This document shows positions 45,725 through 57,208 of a DNA stretch of 64,000 bases, in pieces (position 1 is the first letter of the stretch; every line of letters starts with the position of its first letter). The position numbers were made by a program, and so were the translations under genes. A model generated the notes under the pieces. It searched no databases, was not told the origin of the DNA, and saw only the letters and a program-made list of their open reading frames with translations. The DNA comes from Cycas panzhihuaensis (lineage: Eukaryota > Cycadophyta): positions 235,483,741-235,547,740 of the forward strand of contig CM041465.1 in NCBI GenBank assembly GCA_023213395.1, in the 5' to 3' direction.

Positions 45725-48017
45725 CTAGGTCGTCTCGGGGTCGTCGCTGCCGTGTGGGTCCGTGTCCTGCTCCGGCTTGACCTCGAGACCATCTGCGCTA
45801 CTAGCTGATCGTCTCGGCTGGATACGATCCCGCTCTCCCCGGAGTACCTCCTCTGTCATCCTGAGACGCTCTGTGACGATTATCAGCTGGGTCCTGCTCT
45901 CGCTATCTCCGCCTGCACCACCCTGTGCCTCTAGAGCCTGGACCCGTCCTCACAGCTCGTCTCTCTCGCGTCGCACGTCATCCCTCTCGCGCCTCGCGTC
46001 GTCTCTCTCCTGCTGCAGTCGTCCCTGGGATGTGACATACTCTTGGGACTCTACAGCCCATATGTCCCTCGCCCTCACCATCGGGGCGAACCCCTCTCTG
46101 TGGGCTCCTGCCGCTCTAGGCTCATCACCTGCATGGATGGGCGGTTGCCCCTCTGCATACACCTGAGGGAATATCTCCCTCGCCACAACCTCTATCAGTC
46201 TCCTGATCTCCGCTGTACCTGCCAATGCAACACGCCATGTGTCAGTCTATATACCATGATCAAACCAAACCAAACTTCTATCTGGATGCTAAATGACTTT
46301 GGAAAAGGTTGGCTCTCACCTGCTGTGGCCACCTGATCCTCCGGTCGCGTGGCATCCTCTCCTCCTGGCTCTCCGCCAGCTGCAGGTGCCTTGTCTTTGG
46401 GCACCTCCTCTGCCTGGGTCCCTCTCCTCGTGGGGACAGCCCCAGCTCTCGTCCCTGCGGATCCCATCGCGATCCGTAGCCTGCGGGCCCTAGTCACGGG
46501 TCCTCTGACCTCACCCTGTGCTCCTGATGGGCCTGCCTCTCCTCCGGCAGCCCCGGATGGACCCCCTGCCTGTCCTGCTGTCCCTGAAGGACCTGCCTCC
46601 CCTGCAGGTCATGACGGGCCGGCCCCGCTGTCTCCACTATCTCCATCGTCCCCGTCATCACTGCTGTCATCGCCCGCGGGCACTCCTGCTCCGCCCGCCT
46701 CGTCGTCGCTATCCCACCTCACCGTCCTGTATGGCTCAGCTATGTAGTCTGGGAGGGTGAGGAGGTCTAGTGATGTGGCCTCCACCGATCGTCTGACATG
46801 GGCTCTATCCTCTGTCCCCCTCAGTCGAGTCTGTCATCTGTGGACCATCGGGGCCTGATCTGTGATAGGGTGAGGTCCCCCCGCTGGTGCCACTGCCGCG
46901 AAGTGATCAAAATACCAACACTGTAACAGTGTGCTGTACGATAGTCCTCCTCTGCTGGACGTCCGATAAGGCCCAATGCGACTAGGTTCGCCGCTATCAG
47001 GGCTGCCCAGTCCATCCTCTCGCCGGCTTCACAGCGGCGAACTGCATCCATCCATCCTCCTGGAATCTCTATAGTTACGCCCGGAAATCCGAATGTAATG
47101 CACAGTATGATCATCTTCCTCACTCGAGGAATCCCGGATAATAGAACTGTCTGGAGGGGTGCTCCCCTCCAATCCCACCTGCCAGCTCCTGTGAAGAACA
47201 GAGCTGCCTCCCTGTCTTTGCCTCGGTCTTTGGGCGTCCCGAGTCTCACCGGCCTCCCTGTCGCCGGAACTCCCAGTATCCGCCGGATATCCCTCGGCGT
47301 GACCATCACATCCCCCACCTATGGTAGGTGGAACACATGCCTCCTCCGGTCCCAATGGGACACTATATCCACCAGTAGCCTCTGGTCCAATGTGTACTGA
47401 GGTGTCTTGAGGGCCTTGTATAAGCCGCACCTCTCCAGCATGTCCCTATCCTCCTGAGTCATCATCTCCATGTAACTCAGCATAGCCATACCAACATTCT
47501 CGCGGTTATACCGCCACGAGGATGACTGTTCACACCAAAACACCTCAAGTCGGTCTCATGTCATTATTATTACCTCTCTCTCTCTCAAATCTCTCTCGCT
47601 CGAGATTTGGGGCTCTTCTGGCCCTCATGTCTATTTTTACGCCTTCTCGCCTTCAGATAGCCAAACTTAGCTGCAGCTAAGTTTGGCAGGTCTCAGCAAG
47701 ATGTGGGGCCCTTGGCAATGATCACGGCATCGCGATCATTGCCGTGATCTAACGCCGACCCCAAAAGGGGGGGTTTTCTGCCCAAAAAACTAAAAAATTC
47801 TTCTGGTGGACCCCGTGGGGCCCACCGGGACCAGGGCTCCCTAATGCCCAGGTCCCCGCCTCTTTCTGGGTCTGATTCGGATCCCGGGAAGCCTTCCGTT
47901 GCCCATAAGGGGCACTAAGACTATGCAAAAATTACTACAAAAACCACGAACTTTGAACTTCGATTTGGGTCAGGTTTAGTGATTTCCACTCACTGGATCT
48001 GGTCTCGCTATCGCCAT
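45725..48017 (-). CDS. minus-strand PMD gene of gypsy copy C (best-preserved 5' end, split by 2 introns)
   Basis: Exon 1 is 48017-47994 (MAIARPDP). Intron 1, 468 nt, runs CCA|GTGAGT ... GAACAG. Exon 2 is 47525-46320. Intron 2, 101 nt, runs GCAG|GTGAGA ... TTGGCAG. Exon 3 starts at 46218. Exon 2 encodes a plant mobile domain: LLVDIVSHWDRRRHVFHLP, GDVMVTPRDIRRILGVPATG, VTIEIPGGWMDAVRRCEAGE. Then come DYIAEPYRTVRWDSDDE, a Gly/Ser/Asp/Pro-rich acidic segment and a basic stretch (PVTRARRLRIAM) that could be a nuclear signal. Exon 3: EIRRLIEVVAREIFPQ and the charged coiled coil RLQQERDDARRERDDVRRER. Defects: TAG after FHLP (47318; CAG in A), a frameshift near 46860, TGA in VHR*, TGA near 45948. PMD proteins of plants act in transcription and TE silencing; the function of this copy is unknown. 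With these breaks it is probably not translated in full. Confidence 0.8.
47661..47743. promoter_or_regulatory. paired hairpins in intron 1 of the minus-strand gene, copy C
   Basis: 47661-47686 is a perfect 26-bp palindrome, CCAAACTTAGCTG against CAGCTAAGTTTGG. 47714-47743 pairs GGCAATGATC with GATCATTGCC. The arms keep pairing although most bases differ from copies A and B. Confidence 0.85.
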
Positions 48018-48173
48018 GTCGTCTGGTCGGTCGTGCTGGCTGTCCCCGCTCTCCGATCCGACGGTCCGATCTCTCTGTGTGCCTCCAAAGTTGGGCGGTG
48101 CTCCGCTGTGTAAGGAAATGGCTCTGGTTTCGTACGAGAGCCGGTGAAAATGAATCCATTTTCCCGTCGATTT

Positions 48174-48184
48174 CCTTATATAGG
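48174..48184 (-). promoter_or_regulatory. TATA box of the minus-strand gene, copy C
   Basis: CCTATATAAGG on the minus strand, 157 nt upstream of the exon 1 ATG. Transcription would start near 48148, so the upstream ATG at 48159 would not be in the RNA. Confidence 0.75.
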
Positions 48185-48700
48185 CGGGGCCCCCGACGGG
48201 CACTTCCTCTGTTGTTGGTCTCGCGTCAGTCGTTGGGACCGTCTCGTTGCCCCGATTACCTTTGCCTTCTGGCCCTGTCGTCAATTACGCTATATTGATG
48301 CCCTTTTTGCCCTCCTTTGTAAGGGCATTTATGGTGCCTCGTTATCGCGCTTTTGCCAGGGCCCTTCTGCATCGTTTTGCGCGCTACTCCCGTGCCTGCC
48401 CGAGTTTATACTCGTTTGGCTCATTTCACCGCCCTAGACTCATTTCCGCAGTCCTTTCTCGCTCTTGGAGTCCCCAAAAGGAATGCCCCCTGACTCGGGG
48501 GCATGTTTCGCTTTCTAAGGCGACCTTTTGGCACTCCAAGGGGTTTTTTCCCTCCGACCGCTCTCTGCCGGCGATCGGATTGTCTGCTCTCACCCTGGGT
48601 TACCTCATTGCTAGGTCCTCCTACCCTTCACGGCCATTTTCTGCTTGCTTGTTGAGCGTTGCTTTCATCACCCATCGATTGCTTGGATTTTGTGTCATCG

Positions 48701-49210
48701 ATGTCTGTCTACATCTTTACCGACGGCAGAAGCCGCGGTAATCCTGGACCTTCTGCCGCTGCATGGATCCTCCGCAGCCCTTCTGGACATGACCTCCTCT
48801 GCTCTGGGATCTTCCTCCCAGAGGCTACCAACAACGAAGTCGAGTATGCAGCCGTTATTGAGGCCCTCACTGACACTCTCCGTTTCCATCACGGACCCAT
48901 TATTTTGCTTTGTGACTCTCAAGTTGTGGTGTCTCATCTCACCCAGATTTACCAGGTGCGGTGCCCTCACTTGAGGACTCTTGCTTCTGCCGCCAGATCC
49001 CTCCTGGCCCACTTTTCGTCTGTTGATATCCAGCATATCCCTCGGGCCCTCAACGCTGAGGCAGATAGCCTCGTTCGCCTCATCCTTGAGCGCCGCCTCT
49101 CCCTTCTTCAGCCGAGTCCACGAGGTTTGCACGGCCTTCCGTTGCCCAAGCCCTGTGTCATCATCACTTTGCTTCGCGATCCGTTCGCACCTCCGAAACC
49201 GGGTTACTAA
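48701..49210 (+). CDS. archaeal-type RNase H (aRNH) of gypsy copy C
   Basis: An uninterrupted frame from MSVYIFTDGRSRGNPGPSAA to a TAA at 49210, 169 residues. The catalytic acids are in YIFTDG, NNEVEYAA, LLCDSQVVV and NAEADSLV, the D-E-D-D layout of RNase H. The GRSRGNPGPSAAAWI opening is typical of archaeal/plant aRNH. The open frame extends upstream in frame to 48659, but homology to copies A, B and the old remnant begins at 48701. It lies 3' of integrase and of the minus-strand gene, 310 nt before the 3' LTR, so its expression needs a spliced or separate mRNA. This is the only intact gene of the family here. Confidence 0.88.
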   Translation: MSVYIFTDGRSRGNPGPSAAAWILRSPSGHDLLCSGIFLPEATNNEVEYAAVIEALTDTLRFHHGPIILLCDSQVVVSHLTQIYQVRCPHLRTLASAARSLLAHFSSVDIQHIPRALNAEADSLVRLILERRLSLLQPSPRGLHGLPLPKPCVIITLLRDPFAPPKPGY

Positions 49211-49506
49211 TGAGGTAAAACTATGGTACCCACTATTCGTTCTTTATTTAGCCATGCATTTTCCTTTGCATTCTTTGTGGTGGGGGCAGCCCCCTCACCT
49301 GTCTCATTCTTCCAGTCGGTTTCCAGGTGGCCCATAGGCAGCCCCTATGTTGTCTCCACCGCCATTTTCGTATCCACGTCACCGCCATGACACTCGCCAA
49401 AGACCCCTTGCCTCGTTATGATCTTGATTGATATATCTATACACATGTACTCTTGGCAGTTGTGTTGCCGATTCGCCATCGCACCAGCTTCCGAGCCGAG
49501 GCTCTC

Positions 49507-49519
49507 GCCAAGGGGGCAG
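49507..49519 (+). other. polypurine tract, copy C
   Basis: 'gccaagggggcag' immediately before the 3' LTR TG; B has 'gccaagggggcat'. Confidence 0.75.
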
Positions 49520-52075
49520 TGTTTCCTGGCTTCCGGGAATGGATACGGAATCACCGACTCAGGTAAGTGTAGGTATGTCTCTCGCATTATCATCGCTTTC
49601 TTTTACTGGATGTTTGCTTGCGTATCTGCATGTGTATGACTTTGTGGGCGGCCTTGTAGTCATCCACACTTATGTTAGCCTATGATGACTATAGCAGGGG
49701 CACACTCCTAGCGAGTGTGGCACCCTGGTGACCGCATTACTTCTGATCCGCCTCCTCGCTCCTGGATCCACTAGGTTTGCGCCACCTCCGCCCGTGTGAT
49801 GACTCATCATCGTCTGGTCAACTTGCCACCCCACTCGAGCCCTATTTTTGCTCCTTTGGACCCGTTTTGTTGGCTTGTTTGCTCCCGGGTAGGTGTTCTA
49901 GCTTTCTATTAGTCTTTTCCCCGCCTTAACTGGTGGTTGGTGGGCCCCGATTTAACTCTAGGTGTGTACCACGGTTTTTGTGATCTGGCCGGAATATCCG
50001 CGGTACCGCGAAATTCCCAGCGGTACGACTGTCTCAGGTTGTTTTTAAAAATCTGCCATGGCAATTTCGCATTTATTGCGAAACTGCACAGTGGCTCGTG
50101 CTTTATTTCTCTTCCAGCTGTGCCCTAATTGCACGCTTTAGGGTTTTGCTTGAGTACTTAAGCCCTTTTTGGCTCATTTTCAAGGATCTTTTTTTGCTCA
50201 CTTTTGGAATTGCTCTCAAGGAAACATTCTCCTGCTCTGCTCTTCTGTTTTCTTTGCATCAAGCTGGACCTACACCCTTCATCTGCCCTAGCTCTCCTTT
50301 GGCGTGGTGAGACATTCTCCCCCTCAAATGCCTGGAGAGGGCTCCTTTGAAGTGGTTTCAGTGGTCTTCGCCAGCGTCCATAAGCGCCCCAAGTGCAGAT
50401 GTTTCCCGTCACATCTCCGTAGCAGGGCCTCAAACCTGCTCTACCTCAGATCTAGGCTAATTTATCAGTCCCTCTCCGCTGCCCTTTGGCTGAGGCAAAT
50501 CCCTTGCCTCTTCTCTTCAGGTATTCCTTGTTTTTATGCTTGTTTTCTTGGGATATTCACGCTTCATCTTGTTTTCTCTTACTTGCTGCTTGAGAGTTGG
50601 TTGTCCTCCCTTTTAGGGACTGTTATACCACTCTCCTTGTGCTTCGTGCCTGCATTTGCTGTCTAAGGCAGCGGTGTTGAGGGGTTGCATAGGTTTTGGA
50701 GAGGAGCTGGGTGGATTCCGTACCACCTTCCACGCTCCCTAAGCGGCTCTTAGCCCCCCAAAACCTCCCTCTCATCCCGTGCTGTCCTTGGCTCACGAAC
50801 AAGGGTTTGAACGCCCCCTTTGGTTGCCCAAACTAGCGCTGTCACAAGTTGCAGCGCTGATTTGGGGCCTTTTGCTCAGGTTTGGGCACCACTCATAAGT
50901 CCCAACCGCTGGTTTCTTGCTCCATCTTTCTCCCCTGGGTCGCTCCTCATAGCATCCCGGTTCGCCGTGGGCACCCTTGGGCCTCTCCTTGCCCCTTTTT
51001 GCTGCCATTTTCTAGCCCCTTGCTCTCGACTTTCTCCTCGCTGCCTCGTGGCTCTTGGGGGGAGGTTTGGGCATCATTTGCGGGAGGTAGGCCGCTCCGA
51101 GGCTTACCCAACCATTTACTTTCACTTTGGTCACTTTCTTTTGATACTTTCATTGTTGGATTAGCACTAACGCATGTATATTCAAATTCTCGTTTATGTT
51201 ATTTAGGCATATATTGTTAGAGTTTTTGAGTTGCATGTTAGTGCTCTTCCTTTGGGAGGAGAAAGAGACCACTATTGCTTGCAGGTACTTGTGAAGCGTG
51301 GAGCGCATCGCTCGTGGGCCTAGCTATCGGTAAGCACCTTCATATGCGTTATGTTTTCATGCTACTTCATTTCTTAGTTAGCGCTTCCTTTCTTTCTTGG
51401 TATCGCATTTGATTTTTCCGGGGAAGGTAAGGAAGCCCCCTCTTCGTCCATGCAATATCTGCATCCGATCGTCGCGCGGAGTGGTTAGGCACTCCTCGAG
51501 AAGGTTACTTCGTCTCGCACGCCTTCATTCCAGGTGCACGTTTCGTTCCCCTCCGCTACCCTTTCTTTTCCTTTTATTTCTTTCATAGTAATTAGTACCT
51601 TTGAAGGATAAAAGGGAAAATTAGTTTTACTTGTTTGCGTTTCGTTTGTCTTGTTTCATGCATCTTTATCATTCGTAGGAAAGATTGTAGGAGTCCTCCT
51701 CTCCCCTACCTTTCCTCCTCTCTCTGTAACCACACGAGTTCCTTGCTCCCCCGCATCACTCGTGTGCAGGTTCAGGTTGTGTAGGATTGCTCTTGGCCGT
51801 CTCCCTTAGGTCTTCTCTTCCCCCCTTCTGGCCACCCAAGGGTGGGAGGGCCCTATTCCCAGGTCAACCCAGGTTTGCCCTATGCACCTTCACCCCTTAG
51901 TCAAAGCGGTGAAGGGTCACCCGATAGTAGCCATACTCCATTGCAGATCCCGAACTCACGCACGGGGCGCTCTGCGTGGTAGTTACCCACCTTTTAGGTC
52001 CCACCTTCTATCATTCCACCACTCACTCTCCCTTACACCTATCAGTTAGGTAGTTATCCCGTAGCAGCGCGTCCA
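49520..52075 (+). repeat. 3' LTR of gypsy copy C
   Basis: TGTTTCCTGGCTTCCGGGAA ... GCGCGTCCA; pairs with 35616-38174. Confidence 0.97.
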
Positions 52076-52080
52076 GCCTC
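52076..52080. repeat. 3' target site duplication of gypsy copy C
   Basis: GCCTC, identical to 35611-35615. Confidence 0.95.
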
Positions 52081-53288
52081 CTTAGGGTCATCGTCATCAT
52101 GTGAGTATGTTTCCTACTCCGTGTCAACCTTGATGCCACCTGGTCCACTAGTCGATTGTGTCGAGCCTGATATTATCTCGGTCACCCTCCACACTATGGA
52201 GCCTCTACTCCATCCCCTGGAGATGCTCCTCTATCACAGCTAGTCGGATGTAGCTCTCTACATCCCTTCCAGCTCCTCCCTGAGCCTCTAATGCTTGTAC
52301 CCAACTCTATAGAGCATCCCTCTAGGCTTGGGTCGTATCTAGCTTAGCCTGCAGATGTCTCACACGTGCCTCGTGCTCTTAGGACTCTGTAATCTATACA
52401 TCTCTTGCCCTCACCAACAAGGCAAATCCTGTCGTATGGGTGCCTACCAATTTGGGCTCGTCACCTACTTGGATGGGAGGCTACCTCTCTACATAGGCCT
52501 GGGGGAACATCTCTTGGACTACTGCCTCCACCAGTCTCTCGATATCCACTATACATGAAATCTAACACATCACATATTAGTATGTGTCCATATGCATGCC
52601 AAATCAAAACCAAAATAATATATATATCTAGCAATCAAATGATGATAGGAGAAGGTCGTATCTCACCTAGTGCAGCTGCTAGCTCCTCGACTCGGGTGAC
52701 AACCTCTGCCTTGGGCACTCCACCAACTGTAAGTACCTCCTCCTCCTCGAGTACCTCCTTGGCTACCACCTCAGCTACTGAGGCATCCCTCCTCTCCTCA
52801 GCCGGTGCAGCTACCTCTCTAGATCTCCTGATAATCAACAATCTATGGGCTCATGTCACTCGGTCTTGACTCTTCTCTACAGCTCCTGAGGGGCCTGCCT
52901 CTCCTCTTGCAGTCCTTGATAGGCCTGCCTCTCCACCTGTGGTCCCTGATGGACCTACCTCTCCTACAGCTTGTGATGGGCCAGCCCCATCACCTCCATC
53001 ATCATCTCTTGGGCCCACTCCTACCTTGCCTGTCTCATCATTATTGTCCTACCTCATTGCTCTATATAGGTCTACTATATAGTCTGTCATGGTGAGGAGG
53101 TCTAGTAATGTGGTCTCCACCGAGCGATGGATATGAGCCTGGTCCTCGGTCCCCCTGAATCTAGTCTACCATCTGTGTACCATTAGGGCCCACTCTGAGA
53201 TGGGGTGTGGTCCCTCTATCAGTGCCACTGCTCCAAAGTAGTCAAAAAACCAGCACTGTAATATGGTACTATATGATAGACCACCCTT
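52081..53288 (-). pseudogene. minus-strand PMD gene of copy B: exon 3, intron 2 and 3' part of exon 2
   Basis: Exon 3 starts at 52548 (acceptor TGTATAG) and runs into copy C at 52081. Intron 2 is 52549-52666, 118 nt, with donor TAG|GTGAGA. The 3' part of exon 2 (52667-53288) encodes the acidic and Gly/Pro/Ser-rich part and the basic stretch, with MLIIRRSREVAAPAEERRDA in frame. Copia E cuts exon 2 at 53289; its 5' part continues at 60880. Confidence 0.8.
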
Positions 53289-53585
53289 TAAAAAGGGTTA
53301 ATGATATAAGGTCATTACATTAGTTGATTATTTCGAAAAAGGGTCTGAAGTGAACTTTAAATTGGATCACTTAAGTGAAATGCATTTTCATGTGCATTAT
53401 GTATAATTTCATTTCACCTAACTCTAATGATCCCTCTCTCAATATAAAAGTAAAGCTCAATGAAGGAGATTCATTCTTACCTCCCTATTTTGTGAGAGCT
53501 ACTTTCTTTCTCTCAAGTCTCTCTTGCTCCCATGTTTGCCTTTGTGTTTAGTGCATAGAGATGAAGGATAGATCCACTCTTTTCA
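53289..53585 (+). repeat. 5' LTR of copia E
   Basis: Begins TAAAAAGGGTTAATGA (first G lost compared with TGAAAAAGG of the 3' LTR) and ends CTCTTTTCA. Close match to 60583-60879. Confidence 0.93.
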
Positions 53586-53587
53586 TG

Positions 53588-53599
53588 CGGTATCAAAGC
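53588..53599 (+). other. primer binding site of copia E
   Basis: CGGTATCAAAGC, two bases after the LTR; two changes from the usual plant TGGTATCAGAGC complementary to initiator tRNA-Met. Confidence 0.75.
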
Positions 53600-55610
53600 T
53601 TACTTCCTTCATATTGCCCACTTACACTTGTAATGGAGTCATCACTTCCTTCTCCCCCATAATCCATGTGGTGAAAGAGATTGTGAAAGTGAATTTAGAA
53701 ATATTTTTAAGTTATTATGATAGCATATTTTGTATTATTTGCTTTTCCTTTCTCTTTTACAGATTTAGAAGTATAATATAAGGAGTTGTAAGGCCTAAGG
53801 ATTTTAATCCTTTGCTGGCCATTCATGCTATCTCATTCTTCTTTTTCTTTTCCCTTTTTTGTCCATTTAACAAGGGGAAATGCTGTTGAAATTTTTCTAG
53901 CATTTAGACGAATGATTGTAAGGGGAGGTTTTACCCATTTTTTTAAAGAATTTTAAGCCATTTAAAATATCTATCATTGTATGTTCTCACCTTGCCCATA
54001 TTGGGATCCTGGTGATCAAAAAATGATGGAAATTTCATATGGTATCATGTGTTAATGAAATATTAGCAAGCTAAAATTTTTGTAGAAATATAATTTGATT
54101 ACTGAATTTCATAGGTCTACAAAATCTTCTACAGAGACCCAATTAAAGTGATTCTAATTTTCAAAGATGGGGCTATGAGTCTACTTTCTAGTACAAAAAT
54201 CAGCACCTAATTTGGATGTCGTATGAGAAAGTTATTGCTATTTTAATGAACAGTAGTTATTTTTAGTAAGAATTCTAGAAAAATATAATTTCCTAAATTT
54301 GTGGGGCTGTCAAAAACTTTCTAGAACTCATTTGGACCTGATTCCACTTCCTGAAGATGAAGCTCTAAGTCTAGTTTTTAGCACAAAAACCAACACTCCA
54401 TTTTGACATTATGGGAGAAAGTTATTGCTGATTTAGTGAAGACTACTTTTTTATATTAACAAAACAAAAAAAGTGAAGAAATTTTCTTTCTTCTTTTTAT
54501 AAGGCTTAAAAGCCCATTGTAAAAGTGAGAAAAAACACCTGGATTAGAGCAATATCAGGTGTCCTCACTTACTTATTAGCATTTCATTTCAACACTCTAA
54601 AGACACTTCAAGCAAGCACTCTAAGCAAGCATTCTATTTTTAGTTAAATATGTGTTTGATGCAATTCGATAATCTTTTCACTCTTCCTAAAAGGAACGCA
54701 TCACGTACACTATTTTTTGCCATCTTGTACCTATTCACACACTCGCCAAGGTTGAGATACCTTGGTTGGCAGAATGTCATGTCATAAAAAAGGTGTAGGT
54801 TTCAAGTTGGGACTGGACTAAACTGGAATATTGGTGAGGTTTGGTTAGCCATACCATTGTGCCTTAATCAGGGATTATTTTGATAATCAACTGGGAAAAC
54901 TGAAACTTTAATACAAGATTAAAATATACCCAATCCAATATCCGTCATAGCCATGGGTATACACATACCACTCTTTAGAGGAGTCATATAGCTACTCATT
55001 GGTAAATTGGGTGAGGATTGGGAGTTCCTGGACTCCGTTATGACTTGGATTTCATCACCAAGCACGATTGCCGGTATCGCGGGTGAAGGCCAACTTAATT
55101 CTACTAGAAGCCTAGGCATCCCTTTAACAACCTCAACTACAACTTGGACATAAGTTAGAGGTTATTGGGTTGATTATGCATCTTACATTTGAGTTTCAAG
55201 TTATGTAAACCCAATGATGTCAACTTCTACATTGGCCTACAATCTTGTATATTGATCACTTACTTATTTGTAAAAAGTGATCCATAGTGTAATCACAATC
55301 ATAGTGCTTCTCATATTCCTGCTGCATCAGGTTAATATTTGCCACAAGTGTTAGTGGCCAATTTTTATTATAGTGCTTCTCATATTTCTACTATGTCAAG
55401 TTAATATTTATCACAAGTGTTGGTGACTTTTCCCTAAGTTGTTCCCTTTATCTTTGAGTAACCATTCTTACTTCTTCTTCTTTCTTCTCCACTACTTCAT
55501 TACATTTCCCATTTGTAAATAGTGATCGATCATTTATTACCATCACTTTTATAGTCCCTTATTCATTTCTTCCTTTCTAAAAAGACACAATATCTTCACA
55601 GGTCAAGTAA
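53600..55610. other. 2-kb leader of copia E with tandem duplications
   Basis: No gene. Contains a diverged duplication with a shift of 190 bases (about 54120-54310 and 54311-54500; both have 'gagaaagttattgct') and a second one with a shift of 69 bases (55301-55435; 'atagtgcttctcatatt'). Confidence 0.75.
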
Positions 55611-56570
55611 AATATAAACTGCATTCTAAAAGGGAAAGAAAATTGGGACATGTGGTTTACTGGTGTCAGAAATACTACAAAGTATGAAGGTCTATGGAGA
55701 GATCACTTATAACCTACACCACATGTTGTAGCTACAGCTACCACAACTGCTTCAGTAGGAGGTGCTCTAACTGCTCCCACTGAAGCTGTAGCTAAATGCC
55801 AATGGGAACTTGATGATGATAAAATTCGTGCAGGGATACTACTTATCACTGATTATTCCTTCCATAATCTTATTAATGAAGTTGTACATGATACAGCATG
55901 GAAAGTTCTTGAAGTTCTTAAGAAGAACTTTGATACTAAATCAGACTTAAAATTTATTCACTTAGTGCTAAAGATGAATAAATTGAAAACGTAAAAAGGA
56001 TATACAAGTGAGACAATCAATCTCCTTCATCTAATCAAGCAAGCCATTGATAAAGATTTTAAAACTCAATGTATTACATGGGCTTTCTTGATTCAGTCAT
56101 GTCTCCATATCCCAGATTATAAAAATCTATTGGGAAGTCTTCAATCTAGTGGCATTTTGAAGACCCTAAACTTTAAGGATCTTGCTGATAAGTTTATTGA
56201 ATTTGATAAGACCTTTGATACCAAGTTTACCACTATATCAGATCTAATTGATGCTACTTTTGAAGTGGAAGAAGATCTTTATTACACCAAAAATCAAGGT
56301 CAATACTCTCGTAGAGGTGGTAATTCCCATGGAAGAGGAAGAGGTAGATAACAAGGATAACATCCTCTTAGTCAATAGGCTCCTTAATTCCAACAAAAAT
56401 AGTCTCAAGGCGAAGGCCAAAATAATCAACCTAGACCTAGATCCAGTAATCAGAGATAATCTAACTAGCCCAATACTTGGACTGGAAATCAAACAATCGT
56501 GTGCCAAAGGTGTAATAGAAAGGACATTATGCCAAAAATTATAGAACTTCTACCAACAAACTACCAAGTT
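55611..56570 (+). pseudogene. gag of copia E
   Basis: GLWRDHL, ALTAPTEAVAKCQWELDDDK, AWKVLEVLKKNFDT and the open part from 56088: CLHIPDYKNLLGSLQSSGIL, IDATFEVEEDLYYTKNQGQY, then a Gly/Arg-rich tail SRRGGNSHGRGRGR. A frameshifted zinc knuckle reads CQRCNRK then GHYAKNY at 56497-56545, with the last Cys replaced by Tyr. UBN2-type copia capsid. Stops at about 55711 and 55994 and after the RGRGR tail. Confidence 0.85.
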
Positions 56571-57208
56571 ATCAACAGTGCCACGGTGCACATAATGTTG
56601 ATAATACTTCTTTTGAAGATGCTTTTGGTGGAACATAATTTACTCATACACACTTTCAAAGAATTGGGACCACTTCATCAAATGTTGTTGATAGAATCAC
56701 TAAGTATATTGAGGCTCATTGTGGCTATGCTTATTCACTTTTGCCTTTACCACTTGGAGTTGCAAATAGTGCTACCTCAAATACTTCATTGTGGATCATG
56801 GATACTGGAGCAACACAACACATGACTTGTCATCGCTAGTTCTTTTAAGATTTTGACTCTAAAGTTTATGGTGTTGTACACATGGCTGAAAAATCATCTC
56901 AGCCAACTGAAGGACTTGGAATTGTTTGCCTGAAACTCCCAGGCCTTCCAGATTTTACACTTGTTGATGTTTTATATATTCCTTCTCTGAAGCAAAATCT
57001 ACTCTCCTTGTCCACCCTTGTCTCTCATGGATTTGATCTGAGTGTAACTGCAAATAATCAAACTCTCTGTGTCATTCACCCTCCTTCAAATGTTGTGGTT
57101 ATGACCAGAATTCTTGATGGCAAACTTTTTTACCTAACTAGCTCACCATCCTCTAAAGCCAACTATGTTGATGATGAATTTACTTTTACCACAACCCTAA
57201 CTCCCTAA
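56571..57208 (+). pseudogene. protease of copia E
   Basis: LWIMDTGATQHMTCHR with catalytic Asp at about 56800 (DTGA motif). After a stop, VDVLYIPSLKQNLLSLSTLV is the conserved copia segment between protease and integrase. Confidence 0.85.

Larger units (their letters stand above)
35616..52075 (+). mobile_element. gypsy copy C (youngest and most complete Tat-type element)
   Basis: 16,460 bp, with 2,559-bp and 2,556-bp LTRs beginning TGTTTCC and ending GCGTCCA, exact 5-bp target duplication, PBS and polypurine tract. It carries gag, PR, RT, RNase H, integrase (plus), PMD gene (minus) and aRNH (plus). It is nested in the exon 3 tail of copy B's PMD gene. Its sequence is visibly richer in G+C and CG than A and B, consistent with less time under methylation, but indels break gag and pol. 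Confidence 0.97.

Noticed and set aside
47935-48159. Use of the ATG at 48159 as start of the minus-strand gene
   Set aside because: It lies only about 15-20 bases after the TATA box and so probably upstream of the transcription start; its frame is not kept in A and B, whereas the M-x-x-A-x-x-D-P exon with GTGAGT donor is.
48077-48741. Plus-strand frames opposite the PMD promoter as a host gene
   Set aside because: No similarity between copies in those frames; conservation follows the minus-strand promoter and exon 1.
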